Below the pieces are notes generated by a model, which had not been told where the DNA came from, made no database searches, and was given only the letters and a program-made list of their open reading frames with translations. Shown piece after piece: positions 1 to 10,312 of a stretch of DNA of 64,000 nt. Source of the DNA: Ctena decussata (Eukaryota > Mollusca > Bivalvia > Lucinida > Lucinidae); contig OZ022501.1 in NCBI GenBank assembly GCA_963989385.1, forward strand, positions 97,820,979 through 97,884,978, given 5' to 3'. The position numbers and the translations under genes were made by a program. How positions within the stretch are numbered: position 1 is the first letter of the stretch; each line of letters begins with the position of its first letter.

Positions 1-523
1 ACTGCATATGCTGGTCGTATATAACACTGTTTGCATATGGTAATAATATATTGTTGCATAATAGGATAAAATTATGATGTTCCCATATGGTAATAGTGTG
101 CTGTTGGCTTATGCTGTTTGCATGTATGGTAATAATAGCCATTTTGCATAATTATAGTAATAATATGCTGACTGCATTTTTTTGTTCATATGGTATTAAT
201 ATGAGAATAATAAGCTGTATGCATTTGTTAATAATATGCTGTTTTCATATGGTAATAAAATGCTGTTTGCATAAGCTATATTCATTTGTGGTAATAAAAT
301 GTTGTTTGCATATACGAAATAATATGCTGTTTGCATATGAAAATAATCCCCATGCTTGCATATCTGCACATGAAAGTAATATGCTCTTTGCAAATGGTAT
401 TAATATATTTGCATATGAAAATAATTATGCAGTTTGTATACGGTAATAATATGCTGTTTGCATATACTATTTGCATATGGTAATAATATGCTGTTGCATA
501 AGGTAATATGCTGTTTATATGCC
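1..523. repeat. AT-rich minisatellite, block 1
   Basis: Degenerate tandem array with a unit close to ATGCTGTTTGCATATGGTAA plus TAAT, about 24-26 bp. TTTGCATATGGTAATAATATGC-like words recur throughout with small indels. The ORFs on both strands here are by-products of the repeat. The array resumes after each of two inserted elements. Confidence 0.9.
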
Positions 524-726
524 CAGAGCTCTAGATAAGAAGGAGTATTTGATGATAATTAAGGATAATTTTTCTTATTTCTCAACGAAACCATATGTTG
601 TGACCCCTCATCTGAACCGTCTCGTCGAGAAGGTTCAGATGAGGGGTCACAACATACGTTTTTATGCAGAATTAACAAAAATTATCTCTAATTATCACCA
701 AATACTCCCTCTTATCTAGAGCTCTG
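524..726. mobile_element. MITE-A foldback element, 203 bp
   Basis: Near-perfect palindrome. The left end CAGAGCTCTAGATAAGA matches the reverse complement of the right end. The arms continue through GTATTTGATGATAATTA and meet at a core containing GACCCCTCATCTGAACC. It interrupts the minisatellite. Related copies are at 12735-12880, 26648-26841, 40316-40510 and, degenerate, 42800-42985. It carries no coding capacity, so it is a non-autonomous DNA element. Confidence 0.88.
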
Positions 727-1130
727 CTGCCTTTAGCATATTGTGCAAATACGTTGTTTGCATAATGGAAGCAATATGGTGTTTGCATATGCTATATGCA
801 TATGTTTATGGTATGCTGTTTGCATGTGGTAGTAATTTGTTGTTTGCAAATGCTTTATTTGCATAAGGCAATAATATGCTTATGCTACTGGAATATGGTT
901 ACAATATGCTGTTTGCACAGGGCAATTATTTGCTTATTGCATTTTCTATTTGCACATGGTAATAATATGCTGATTGCATATGTTATATGCATATGGTAAT
1001 AATACACTCTTGGCATATATGCTTATAATATGCTGTTTGCCTGTAATAAGAATATGCTGGATGCATATGCTATTTGCGTATGGTAATAATATGTTTGCAT
1101 ATGGAGGTAATATGCTGGTTGCAATAATAT
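727..1130. repeat. AT-rich minisatellite, block 2
   Basis: Continuation of the block 1 array, with the same TGCTGTTTGCATATGGTAAT words, between the MITE-A and MITE-B insertions. Confidence 0.88.
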
Positions 1131-1462
1131 CACAGGGTATAATCGATTCCGCCTATTTTCGCTTCCTGCAGAGACTGAACTTAATATTTGGCTTCCGCCG
1201 AGATTGTCCGCGGACTCTTGCTTCCTGCCAAGACTACTGTCCTCGAAAAATGGCTTCCTGCCAAGACTGTCCACGTGACTCTGCTTCCTGCCGAGAGTCT
1301 CGGCAGGAAGCAGAATCATGCGGACAGTCTCTGCAGGAAGCCATTTATCATGTACAGAAGTCTCGGCAGGAAGCAACAGTTGCAGACAGTCTCGGCAGAA
1401 GCCAAATATGATGTACAGTCTCTGCAGGAAGCGAAATTTGGCGGAATCGATTATACCCTGTG
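1131..1462. mobile_element. MITE-B foldback element, 332 bp
   Basis: Terminal inverted repeats begin CACAGGGTATAATCGATTCC and end with the reverse complement. Both arms are built from several copies of a short module, GCTTCCTGC followed by MGAGACTGT, so the element is both a long palindrome and internally repetitive. AATAT flanks both ends (1126-1130 and 1463-1467), a possible 5-bp target duplication, although the flanks are AT-rich. The ORFs on both strands are mirror images of the arms and not genes. Confidence 0.88.
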
Positions 1463-1545
1463 AATATCCATGCTGTTGAATATGATAATAATATGCTGTT
1501 TGCACGTTGTAATGGTATGCTGATTACATATGGTAATGATTTGAA
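1463..1545. repeat. AT-rich minisatellite, block 3
   Basis: A short remnant of the same ATGCTGTTTGCA array after the MITE-B insertion. From about 1546 the sequence is no longer repetitive. Confidence 0.75.
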
Positions 1546-1697
1546 TTATGTTGATATTTTTTTCAGGTCTTCGTACATAACTGCAGTACTCAACTTATCC
1601 AGGCACAATGTTGCAGAATCGTACCTGCATGGCGTGTATTAATGGTTGCTCTGAGGTAATTTTGCTTATTTCTCCATCAAAATATAATTATGCTGTG

Positions 1698-1928
1698 ACC
1701 ACTGTCCTCGAAAATTGGCTTTCTGCCGAAACTGTCCTTGTGATTTTGCTTCCTGCCGAGAGCCTCGGCAGGAAGCAGAATCACAAGGACAGTCTCTGCA
1801 GGAAGCCATTTATCATGTACAGAAGTCTTGGCAGGAAGCAAGAGATCACGGACAGTCTCAGCAGAAGCCAAATATGATGTACAGTCTCTGCAGGAAGCGA
1901 AAATTAGCGGAATCGATTATACCCTGTG
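1698..1928. mobile_element. MITE-B copy, left end lost
   Basis: Matches MITE-B from the ACTGTCCTCGAAAA module through the central CGAGAGCCTCGGCAGG dyad to the right terminus ending TATACCCTGTG. The left terminal repeat is missing, so this copy is truncated by about 100 bp. It lies about 235 bp from the full copy. Confidence 0.85.
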
Positions 1929-1949
1929 TTTAAGGTTTACAAGTGACTC

Positions 1950-2010
1950 TCATTGACAAGGGAGACAAAAATGAAAATGGTAGAGTTGCTTCCCCTGAAA
2001 GAGTATCGTT
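1950..2010 (+). mobile_element. MITE-H end fragment
   Basis: Contains GACAAAAATGAAAATGG then TAGAGTTGCTTCCCCTGAAAG, the end shared by MITE-H copies near 24481, 31800, 45620 and 63930. Only one end is recognisable. Confidence 0.5.
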
Positions 2011-2614
2011 TCACCTTAAGGCCACTGAACAATTAGATACTCTCAGAACTGTCATTAAATTGCCTTATTTGGTGTCCCGTAGAATAATTATTCCTAGCTG
2101 TCTACGTCAAAATTTTTTCTTGGTTGCACGGCCTCAACCTTAAAAGCTGCAATTAGTCCAATTATCTTAATGTTAATTGCTTTGGCAACATTTTAGACAA
2201 AACTTTCTAGTTTTTGCTTGCGGCCTACAGTGAAAATAATTACAGTCTACTAAAAAAAGACTATTTTAGGCTACTTATTTTTCTTCTGAGAACCTAAGGG
2301 CTTTAATACTACTGAGGAGAAGCTTCAGCCTTCTGATGGCTACATAATGGCTACTGCAAGAAAAAATTGCATGGTGAGGAAAACTTGCAAGTTACAGCTG
2401 ACCAACAGGGTTTAAAGCTTAAGTTAAACAGGGGTGCAAGATGGCTGCCGCTATGTTAAGTCCAGTTTAAAATTGGCATAGCTCTGTAAACAATACCAGA
2501 AACTTAATATTAGGCATATTTCAAAAGCATTTAGCAGTGATGATGATGATGATGTTTTCACATTTGCATCTAGAAGGTTATGCTTGACTTTTAAAATACA
2601 CATTGTACTAGATA
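2011..2614. other. No gene or recognised element
   Basis: AT-rich sequence. The only feature seen is a short (GAT)n run near 2537-2553. Confidence 0.6.
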
Positions 2615-4205
2615 CACAAGAATTCCGCGGAATGCGGTGTCTCGCCTGCTAGCGCTTTGTCACTAAAACAGAGCTCAATCAGCAAAGATGTATGCATGAA
2701 CCAAGTTTCTTGGCTCTAGCCCTAATAATTTCTGAGAAACAGACCTAAACCTGAAAACTTGACAAAAAATTGCAAAGTCAGTCAACCATAAAATGTAGGT
2801 CAAGACTCAATATTGATGATAACTTTGAGCTCTTCTCTTCTAGATGAATGCATGACCCAAGTTTCATGGCTCTAGCCCTTATATTTCAGAGAAACAGACC
2901 TAAATGCGACCAAAAATTGCAAAGTCAGTCAACCGTAAAATGTAGGTCAAGACTCAATATTGATGATAACTTTGAGCTCTTCTCTTCTAGATGAATGCAT
3001 GACCCAAGTTTCATGGCTCTAGCCCTTATATTTCAGAGAAACAGGCCTAAATGCGACCAAAAATTGCAAAGTCAGTCAACCGTAAAATGTAGGTCAAGAC
3101 TCAATATTGATGATAACTTTGAGCTCTTCTCTTCTAGATGAATGCATGACCCAAGTTTCATGGCTCTAGCCCTTATATTTCAGAGAAACAGACCTAAATG
3201 CGACCAAAAATTGCAAAGTCAGTCAACCGTAAAATGTAGGTCAAGACTCAATATTGATGATAACTTTGAGCTCTTCTCTTCTAGATGAATGCATGACCCA
3301 AGTTTCATGGCTCTAGCCCTTATATTTCAGAGAAACAGGCCTAAATGCGACCAAAAATTGCAAAGTCAGTCAACCGTAAAATGTAGGTCAAGACTCAATA
3401 TTGATGATGACTTTGAGCTCTTCTCTTCTAGATGAATGCATGACCCAAGTTTCATGGCTCTAGCCCTTATAAATTCAGAGAAACAGACCTAAATGCGGCC
3501 AAAAATTGCAAAGTCAGTCAACCGTAAAATGTAGGGCAAGACTCAATATTGATGATGACTTTGAGATTTACTCTTCCAGACGTACCCAGGAACGAAGTTT
3601 CATGGCTCTGGCCCTTATAGTTTCTGAGAAACAGACCTAAACACAAAAAACTCGACAAAAACTTGCAAAGTCAGTCAACCGTAAAATGTAGGTCAAGACT
3701 CAATACTGATTATGGCTTTGAGATCTACTCTACCAGATGTATGCATGAACCAAGTTTCATAGCTCTAAGCCTTATAATTTCTGAGAAAATGACCTAAACG
3801 CAAAAACTCGACAAAAACTTGCAAAATCTGTCAACCGTAAAATGTAGGTCAAGACTCAATATTGATGATGGCTTTGACATCTACTCTTCCAGATGTATGC
3901 ATGAACCAAGTTTCATAGCTCTAGGCCTTATAGTTTCTGAGAAAATGACCTAAACGCAAAAACTCGACAAAAACTTGCAAAGTCAGTCAACTGTAAAATG
4001 TAGGTCAAGACTCAATATTGATGATTTCTTTGAGATCTACTCTTCCAGATGTATGCATGAATGAAGTTTCATGGCTCTAGGCCTTATAGTTTCTGAGAAA
4101 ATGACCTAAACGCAAAAACTCGACCAAAGTTTACACCGCCGCCGCCGCCGACACCGGAAAAGCAATACCTAAGTCTCGCCTTTGCTTCGCAGGCGAGACA
4201 AAAAT
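2615..4205 (+). mobile_element. HINE/pearl-like Helitron-type element (HINE-A)
   Basis: The left end carries the palindrome ATTCCGCGGAAT (2622-2633), followed by TGTCTCGCCTGC. The right end is a hairpin at about 4173-4199 ending GCAGGCGAGACA, complementary to that left subterminal word, then an A run. The interior is a tandem array. This layout matches the known non-autonomous Helitron-related elements of molluscs (HINE, pearl). No Rep/helicase sequence is present, so it is non-autonomous. A (GCC)n run lies at about 4137-4151. Confidence 0.8.
2686..4115 (+). repeat. 147-156 bp tandem array inside HINE-A
   Basis: About ten units. The GATGAATGCATGACCC word recurs at 2843, 2990, 3137, 3284 and 3431, an exact 147-bp spacing. 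Later units are spaced 148, 157, 156 and 156 bp (3579, 3736, 3892, 4048). The 147-bp units are almost identical to one another; the first and the 156-bp units are more diverged. Confidence 0.93.
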
Positions 4206-4322
4206 GAGATTTAAAATAAATTGGTATGGAAAAGTGTGAAAATGCCGTAGCAGTGAGATCTAAAATGAGATTTAAAATAAATTGGTATGGAAAAGTGTGA
4301 AAATGCAGTAGCAGTGAGATCT
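4201..4322. repeat. 61-bp tandem duplication
   Basis: Two copies (4201-4261 and 4262-4322) of a unit starting AAAATGAGATTTAAAATAAA and differing at a single base in the CCGTAG/CAGTAG region. It abuts the 3' end of HINE-A. Confidence 0.92.
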
Positions 4323-4360
4323 ACTTTTATTGCTTGTGACAAGGAGTGGAGCAACAGTCC

Positions 4361-5000
4361 CCCTGCGAAATGATGACTTTGCTTGACAATGGTTAACCAT
4401 GTTTTGACCATGGTCACCATTGCCAAGCATGGTGTAATCATGGATGAACCATGGTTAAACCATGGTTCGCAATGGTAACGGGCATGCTTCAGAACATGGT
4501 AAATGACCATGGTTAACCATGCTTTTTTACATATGACCTAGGTTAATCATGCTTTTTTATATAACCATGGTTGACCATAGAGCTGACCATGGTCATGATT
4601 GCCATACCATGACTGACCATGGTTTGACTATGCTTTTAACCATGGTCAGATTTACCAAACATGGTTGATCATGGTTTGAGAGGTTGACCAAGCTCTCATC
4701 AAGGTTGCATGATCATTTCATGACTGGCTGATAAACTTTTGTAACTCTTTGATCATGTTCTGGCCTTGGTGAACCAAATATCTTGATGATCACATGACAT
4801 CACTTCCTATGTCATCATTATGACATCACATCCTGTTTATACCATAGGGTGACAAAAGTCCACCAATAGAATATCTTGTTTCTCCAGAGGTCACCAATAG
4901 AAAATCTTGTTATTTTTTCCAAGCAAGAACTTTGACTGAAAGTTATTTTGAAGCATCAGATTTATAAGTTAATCAAAAGATTCTACAAGATTAGAAAGAG
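4361..5000. mobile_element. ACCATGG-rich dispersed repeat, copy 1
   Basis: Clusters of ACCATGGTTAACCATGG-like self-complementary words (about 4380-4680), then a tail with ACATGACATCACTTCCT and CACCAATAGAAAATCTTGTTA. The same order recurs at 52300-52680 inside the 49438-53220 element. The left edge (CCCTGCGAAATGATGAC) resembles the terminal repeat of that copy. The right boundary is uncertain. Confidence 0.7.
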
Positions 5001-5583
5001 CAGGAAGAAAATCACTCTGAGTTTCCTTATCACTTTTCCAGCAGCTCAATATGACTGAAATACTGCTGAAAGGAGTGCTGAAACTACATTGTATCAATAC
5101 TAGTGTTATTTCAATGTCTGTGCCCACTGAGAATAGAACACATAGGGACTTCACACACATGGTAAGATTTGAATTACACCAGCAAAATTAGCCTGGCTTC
5201 CATGCTAAATGGTTATAAATGGTACAAGTCTTAACGTGGCTCTTTCAACCTCTGGTCAAAACCAAAAGATAAATCATAGGGGACTGGAGCCTGTCTACAG
5301 CAAAATCTCAAATGCAAAAGACAAAAACATCTTTGGCATCTTTTTGTCAGTTTTTTTTCCTTCTAAATACAATACTCTTAAATGATTAGAAACAGAGTTG
5401 AAGAAATGTCATGTGTAATTTGAGCTGATTATACTGAAAGCACATAAATGACAAGAAATTACCGTCATGAGGTGACGATGGCCTAGACTACAAGTCGCCA
5501 CCATTATAACGTCTTGTCATGAAACGCAGTAATAAAATCTCTATTATGAATTTCAAAATTTCTTCGGTGGCCTTTCAACCTAT
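5001..5583. other. No gene or recognised element
   Basis: AT-rich sequence without recognisable repeats. Small ORFs here lack supporting features. Confidence 0.55.
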
Positions 5584-5785
5584 TTAACTCTTTAAGCCCC
5601 AGTGACGAAATTAGCAAACAGCGTAGATCCTGTTGAGGCGGCTCATGATGAGCCGCCTCATGTGGATCTACACAGTTTGCCCTCTAGTCTCTGAATTCTC
5701 AATATAAAAAGTCTTGGACAAGGCATTTTTTTAATTTTTGCAGACGTAAATTTTGTCGTCTGCTTTTTGGTAGTGAAAGAGTTAA
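5584..5785 (+). mobile_element. MITE-C, 202 bp
   Basis: Termini TTAACTCTTT and AAAGAGTTAA. The central palindrome contains GAGGCGGCTCATGATGAGCC, flanked by GTAGATC arms and a CAGTTTGCC word. A side module holds GCAGACGTAAATTTTGTCGT. Other copies: 13811-14006, 32484-32696, 46094-46304; partial at 45725-45821 and 57590-57660. Confidence 0.88.
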
Positions 5786-6167
5786 AGCTTCTGGAGTTTA
5801 AAACTTACTACAATGAAAAAATGAACTATATTAAAGGTTTTAAAGGTCATAAATAAATAAGTAATTGTTTATCTTATTTACCAAAAACATATGGACATAA
5901 ATAAGTTATTGTTTATTGTATTTACCAAAAATATATGGACATCTCAATTAGACACTGTTTTTTTCAAACATTCAAGGTAAAAATTATTTCAGTATGTGAG
6001 CTACTGTATTCAGTGTACATGTAATTTGCACACGCTGTTATCTTGCTAAAATTACCAATTAGAAGATTCTTCTTTAGCACATGTACAGACAATATAACAA
6101 ATAAGAAATATTAGCCTTTTAAATTGTTTTGGCCTATTAAACACTAACAATGGTGGTTCTTTTAACA
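5786..6167. other. AT-rich spacer with a short duplication
   Basis: About 5850-5945 holds two imperfect copies of a roughly 47-bp segment ending TTTACCAAAAA and ATATGGACAT. Nothing else is recognised. Confidence 0.5.
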
Positions 6168-7091
6168 ACTAGAAAATTGTGTCTGTAAGACACTAATGAT
6201 GCCCCCGTGCAGCGCCTGTTACATGATATGTATATCCATAAAGCACCTACAAAGAATCCATTGAAAACGTAACGTGCCGTGAAAAAAACTGCCCAAAATG
6301 ACTAAGTTAAAAAGGCTGTGATTCTGTCAAAATTAATTCTAGACCTATCAATATGCCTCATCATATTTTCAAATATGTCCACCATATGTAGACAAGGTTT
6401 CAAAAAGATCCATTGAAAACTGTGGAGCAAGTTGATAACACAAAATCCATACCCTACAATGCAAAATTCCCTAGAATGACTAAGTTCAAAAGGCCATAAT
6501 TCTGTCAAAATTAATTCTAGTGCCATCAAAAACCCACATGCACATCTTCAATACATTCACAGCATGTATGCAAAGTTTGAAAAAGATCCATTGAAAACTG
6601 TGAGAGGAGTTGATTACACAAACTCTATACCCTACAATGCAAAAATTTGCCTAATATGACTAAGTTCAAAAGGCCGTAATTCTGTCAAAATTAATTTTAG
6701 GTCCAACAAAAACCCACATGCACATCTTCAATATGTCCATAACATGTATGCAAGGTTTGAAAAAGATCCGGTGAAATCTGTGGGAGGAGTTGATTACACA
6801 AACTCTATACCCTACAATGCAAAAATTTGCCTAAAATGACTAAGTTCAAAAGGCCGTAATTCTGTCAAAATTAATTATAGGTCCAACAAAAATCCACATG
6901 CACATCTTCAATATGTCCCCAACATGTATGCAAAGTTTGAAACAGATCCATTGAAAACTGTGGGAGGAGTTGATTACACAAACTCTATACCATAAAGCGT
7001 GACGAACAGACAGACGGACGGACAGACAGACGGACAGACAGACAGGGGCAAATCTTAATGCCCCCTGACTATCGTCACGGGGGCATAATAA
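6168..7091 (+). mobile_element. HINE/pearl-like element (HINE-B)
   Basis: The 5' hairpin GTGTCTGTAAGACAC (6179-6193) is followed by ATGATGCCCCCGTG. Four tandem units of about 180 bp share ATGACTAAGTTCAAAAGGCC. A CAGACGGACGGACAG-type microsatellite precedes a 3' hairpin (about 7060-7084) ending CGTCACGGGGGCAT and an A-rich tail. The 3' stem complements the 5' subterminal ATGCCCCCGTG. HINE-C (18018-19112) is the same family on the other strand. Confidence 0.85.
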
Positions 7092-7330
7092 AAATGGGAG
7101 GGAGGGGGTGGGTAAGGGAGGGAGGGTGGGGCAGAAAGGGGTGAGTTATTAGGCTGGAATACCAATCTGCTTTGAGCTGTCCATACTGTGCAAAGTGGCT
7201 GCTGACAGAGCAATACCAATAATGTTACCGGTACAGCTGTCAACCAAACTGATACTGCTGTCAATTTTCTTGGTTGATAGCCACTGTAGCACTGGCTTGG
7301 TTGACAGCACCCTTAAGAAAATTGGTATTA
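7092..7330. repeat. G-rich tract and imperfect inverted repeat
   Basis: GGGAGGGAGGG blocks at about 7096-7140 are followed by imperfect inverted words (CTGTCAACCAA near 7248 against TTGGTTGACAG near 7298, and AATACCAAT against ATTGGTATT). Possibly a decayed foldback element; the boundaries are unclear. Confidence 0.4.
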
Positions 7331-7817
7331 CTCATGTTACATAAACAACTCCTGAGTATGCACATATCACAGCATGTGCCCTTAATATGGTGGATACGGT
7401 ATTTTGGGTCTTCTTTTAATGCCTGACCTAGTCATCTTGATATATTGCATACAATTTTGCACAATAATATGAAAAGATATGGGTGAAATTATTTCTGTCA
7501 GCGAATGTGTAATCTGATGAATATGCGTTGTCAAATTTTATGTGACACTTTTGTAAAAAGATTAATAATGGGCTGAAATTTTTTACTTGTTCCTTATAGT
7601 ACCGCATTCATTTTCTTTAAAATGGGAAGACATAATGCTTTACTATTGTTATTTCTTAGACTATAAATTGTCTATTTATCATAAATGTGCTAGCAGTTAA
7701 ATTTTATGTGAAATTTTAAATCACTTTTTAATTATTTCAAATTCATTTGTTGAAAAATTATGCTGAAGGTATTTCATAATAATGTTCATTGGGACAAAAG
7801 TTCACGATTTCATCATT
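7331..7817. other. No gene or recognised element
   Basis: AT-rich unique sequence. Confidence 0.55.
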
Positions 7818-8026
7818 TAACCCATTGCATTCTGGGTATTTTTTGTCATCTGCTGAAATTGTCGTCTACATCAAAAATCAAGAATATTTTTACAATATTG
7901 GTCTAACCAGCTCTTGTAGAAATGATGTCTAGGCAGCAAACAGTTTGGATCTCAGATCAGGCCCCACGTTGGATCCAAACTGTTTGCCCAGATACCCCTA
8001 AAGGGGTATCCCGAATGGACTGGGAT
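7818..8026 (+). mobile_element. MITE-D, about 209 bp
   Basis: Starts TAACCCATTGCATTCTGGG and ends near GAATGGACTGGGATA, imperfect inverted termini. The core has CAAACAGTTTGGATC arms round CAGATCAGGCCCCAC. A side module carries GTCGTCTACATCAAAAATCA. A second full copy lies at 47569-47792 in the opposite orientation. Confidence 0.83.
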
Positions 8027-8254
8027 AAAGTAATAGTTAGGTATCAAATTATTCATGTTTTCAATGTTGCTTTCCTTCAGTTATCCTTTTTCACCACGAT
8101 ATAGGGACAATCTTGGGGAGAACAAGAAATTGCCAAATTCTATGTGTTTTGGGGCAGCTTCTGCACTAATCAAGTTTACACATTATGCATGAACAATAAA
8201 TTCTACAAATTTTGCAGAATTCATCTTTGTGAAGCTACACCTATGTTCAACAGG

Positions 8255-8492
8255 TGAGCCACGACGCGAGAAAACCAACAATGTGGTTGTGCGACCAGCG
8301 CAGACTCAGATCAGCCTGGGCATCCGCCCAGTCTGATCAGAGTCTTCGCTGTCCGCATGGAGGTAGCTTAGATCCTTCGCTACCCTTCGAGCACTTAAGG
8401 AAGAGTCTGCTCAAACTGGGCTAATGCCAGGGCTGATCTGAGTCTGACCTTGGCGCACAACCACATTGTTGGTTTTCTCGTGTCGCGGCTCA
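8255..8492. mobile_element. MITE-E, 238 bp
   Basis: Inverted termini of about 40 bp: TGAGCCACGACGCGAGAAAA then CCAACAATGTGGTTGTGCG, matched at the right by a complement ending CGTGTCGCGGCTCA. Inner arms hold CAGATCAGCCTGGGCAT and its near complement. Copies: 22913-23146, 54250-54486; partial at 47000-47090; decayed at 31564-31765. Confidence 0.9.
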
Positions 8493-8899
8493 GGTATGTA
8501 TATCTTCATTAACTGTGAGGTATAATCACAGTCTTATTGTGGGACATTCAACACGTGTGATTTTGTTTGTGGGACTGTATGTCACATGCTTACTATAGTC
8601 TTGTACACTATCAGGTGACTTTTGAGTGACAGTTAGGGTGTGACATGGAAAAGTAAATTATAAAATGCACCATTTCTATTTGCTTTCTGAATTCTACAAT
8701 AAACTTATCCTTCACTGAATTTGCCCTGTCACATGATGCTATACTTCAAATCTAGCTGTTGGCTAAAAGGGGAATGGTGTGGGCCTGGATCAGACAGCAG
8801 TCTTAAGGCCTGTCCTGTCTGCACAAACACGTTGGTCCCAATTTTTTACAATGTTATTATTAGTGTCTGAACACCTCTGGGCAGGTCAAAGTGACAATG
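8493..8899. other. No gene or recognised element
   Basis: Mostly unique. A weak ATCAGACAGCAG segment near 8790 recalls the MITE-F core but has no paired arm. Confidence 0.45.
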
Positions 8900-9076
8900 A
8901 CAAGATCTAATACGGTAATATCACTGGCGAGGTGAGTGAACTCACGTCTGACAAACACAATATATGTCATATGAAGACCGAACCTAATGGTTTAAAGTCT
9001 CATCCAAAAGACTGCAGTTGCTGGGGATCGAACCTGTAACCCCTAAATTGGTAGTTTAGTACATAGTCCCTGCAAA
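8900..9076 (-). mobile_element. tRNA-derived SINE remnant (SINE-3)
   Basis: On the - strand, GGTTCGATCCCC (complement of 9023-9034) is a good Pol III B box preceded by a tRNA 3'-half-like segment (TACCAATTTAGGGG). Downstream comes a non-tRNA body containing GACGTGAGTTCACTCACC. The A-box half is not clear. A single degraded copy, so the family is unnamed. Confidence 0.5.
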
Positions 9077-9094
9077 AAAATAGTTTATAAGCAA

Positions 9095-9330
9095 TTTGTG
9101 AATAGTTCATGAACTGCATGACAGTTCATGAACTGGGTGATTTGGCAAATGAAATATCATGAACCAGTCAGAAAACTATAAGTTCATGAACTGCAAGTTC
9201 ATGATTCATTACTGCAGCTCATAAACTGTAGCCTTTAATGAGCTTTACTGTTCACTGATAAGTTCATGTTTGTTCAAGAACTTCTTGGTAAGTTAATGAA
9301 CAGTTCATGAATATTGTGTTTACTCATTAT
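9095..9330. repeat. GTTCATGAACT palindromic repeat cluster
   Basis: The 11-bp self-complementary word GTTCATGAACT and variants recur about ten times with irregular spacing. No larger unit is conserved. Confidence 0.8.
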
Positions 9331-9889
9331 GTCAAATCTGAAATTGAGAAAAGAAATAAAGAGGGTTTTCTGAAAAGGAAAGAAAGTTGAGAACCATCAT
9401 TGAAAGGGCAGGGCCTTTCTGAAGTTGTTTAGAATAATAAGTACAAGAACTGTGTGTAGAGTATGAAGATTAATTTTGAAATGGAGAATTAAGGCCCTTT
9501 CTGATTGAAGTAAAAGATATTAAGCAAAAAGTACGAAGTTTGAAAGCATATAGAATTTTTCCTGGAGGGGAAACAAAACTGAGACCCTTTCCAAAGCTGA
9601 AAGGGACTTGGAAAGGAAGAAAACTGAACTAACATCACAAGAAAATTGAGGATACCTTTTCTGACAGTGGGAGGACAATTGAGGTGAGACTTGGAGCAGA
9701 CAATCAGACAAACCCATGGTTGATAGCAACAATCAGTTTTATCAAAATGAAATGTTGCTAAGTCAACTAGAATGAAACCAACAGTACTAATCTGTCATAT
9801 AAACACAAAAGGATTTTTATCTTGTCAACTTAATCTATAGACCACTTCATGTACTGTAAACCCCCTAAATATTCAGATATAAGGTTCCT
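9331..9889. other. No gene or recognised element
   Basis: Purine-rich unique sequence. The 70-codon minus-strand ORF at 9520-9732 has no recognisable features. Confidence 0.5.
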
Positions 9890-9960
9890 GAGCAGACAGT
9901 GTAGACCCAGATCAGACTGCTCCTTTCTGGCGCAGTCTGATCTGGGTCTACACTGTTTGC
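9890..9960. mobile_element. MITE-F hairpin
   Basis: Short perfect-type hairpin. The arm AGACAGTGTAGACCCAGATC with CAGACTG pairs across a short loop with CAGTCTGATCTGGGTCTACA. The same hairpin recurs at 21967-22031, 34748-34818, 36927-36996, 54112-54188, 60106-60176 and 62177-62240, with fragments at 12371-12421, 20212-20264, 44938-44996, 53926-53963 and 62755-62815. Confidence 0.8.
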
Positions 9961-10312
9961 TACGGTTTTTGACAAATTTGAGGTAATAAAATTTTTCAAA
10001 ATTTTAATTAGGATAATTACTGCCATGGTTAATCTGTCACACATATTTATGACAATTATGGTAGAAAGAGTAGGCCAGTGACATAAATAGCAGTAAATGA
10101 ACTAGTTCAGTGTGTCATGGCTTATCACTATGTACATAATCAAGTAGGCCATATCCTTGTCCTCTTCCTGGGCTCATTTTCTCGGGTCTGGATACATGGG
10201 GCAAAAGGTTAAGCATCACTTTAATTTACATGTTCATTTACATTTAAATTACATTTTATTTTAACTTTACATGTATTCGTAGTTTCAACAGAAAGTCTGT
10301 CTAAAGGGTAAT
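9961..10312. other. No gene or recognised element
   Basis: AT-rich unique sequence leading into the 27-bp minisatellite. Confidence 0.5.

Noticed and set aside
974..1505. ORFs of 145 and 160 codons on opposite strands
   Set aside because: They read the two arms of the MITE-B palindrome. Mirror-image ORFs on both strands are expected from a foldback element.
2686..4115. CRISPR-like regular repeats
   Set aside because: Units are 147-156 bp with no repeat-spacer pattern; this is a HINE tandem array in eukaryotic-type DNA.
4361..4700. Start-codon-like or Kozak-like ACCATGG clusters
   Set aside because: The words are self-complementary repeats at irregular spacing with no ORF of note following them.
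9890..9960. microRNA precursor
   Set aside because: The hairpin is perfect and repeated many times in the window with the same arms, which is typical of a MITE. No expression evidence.
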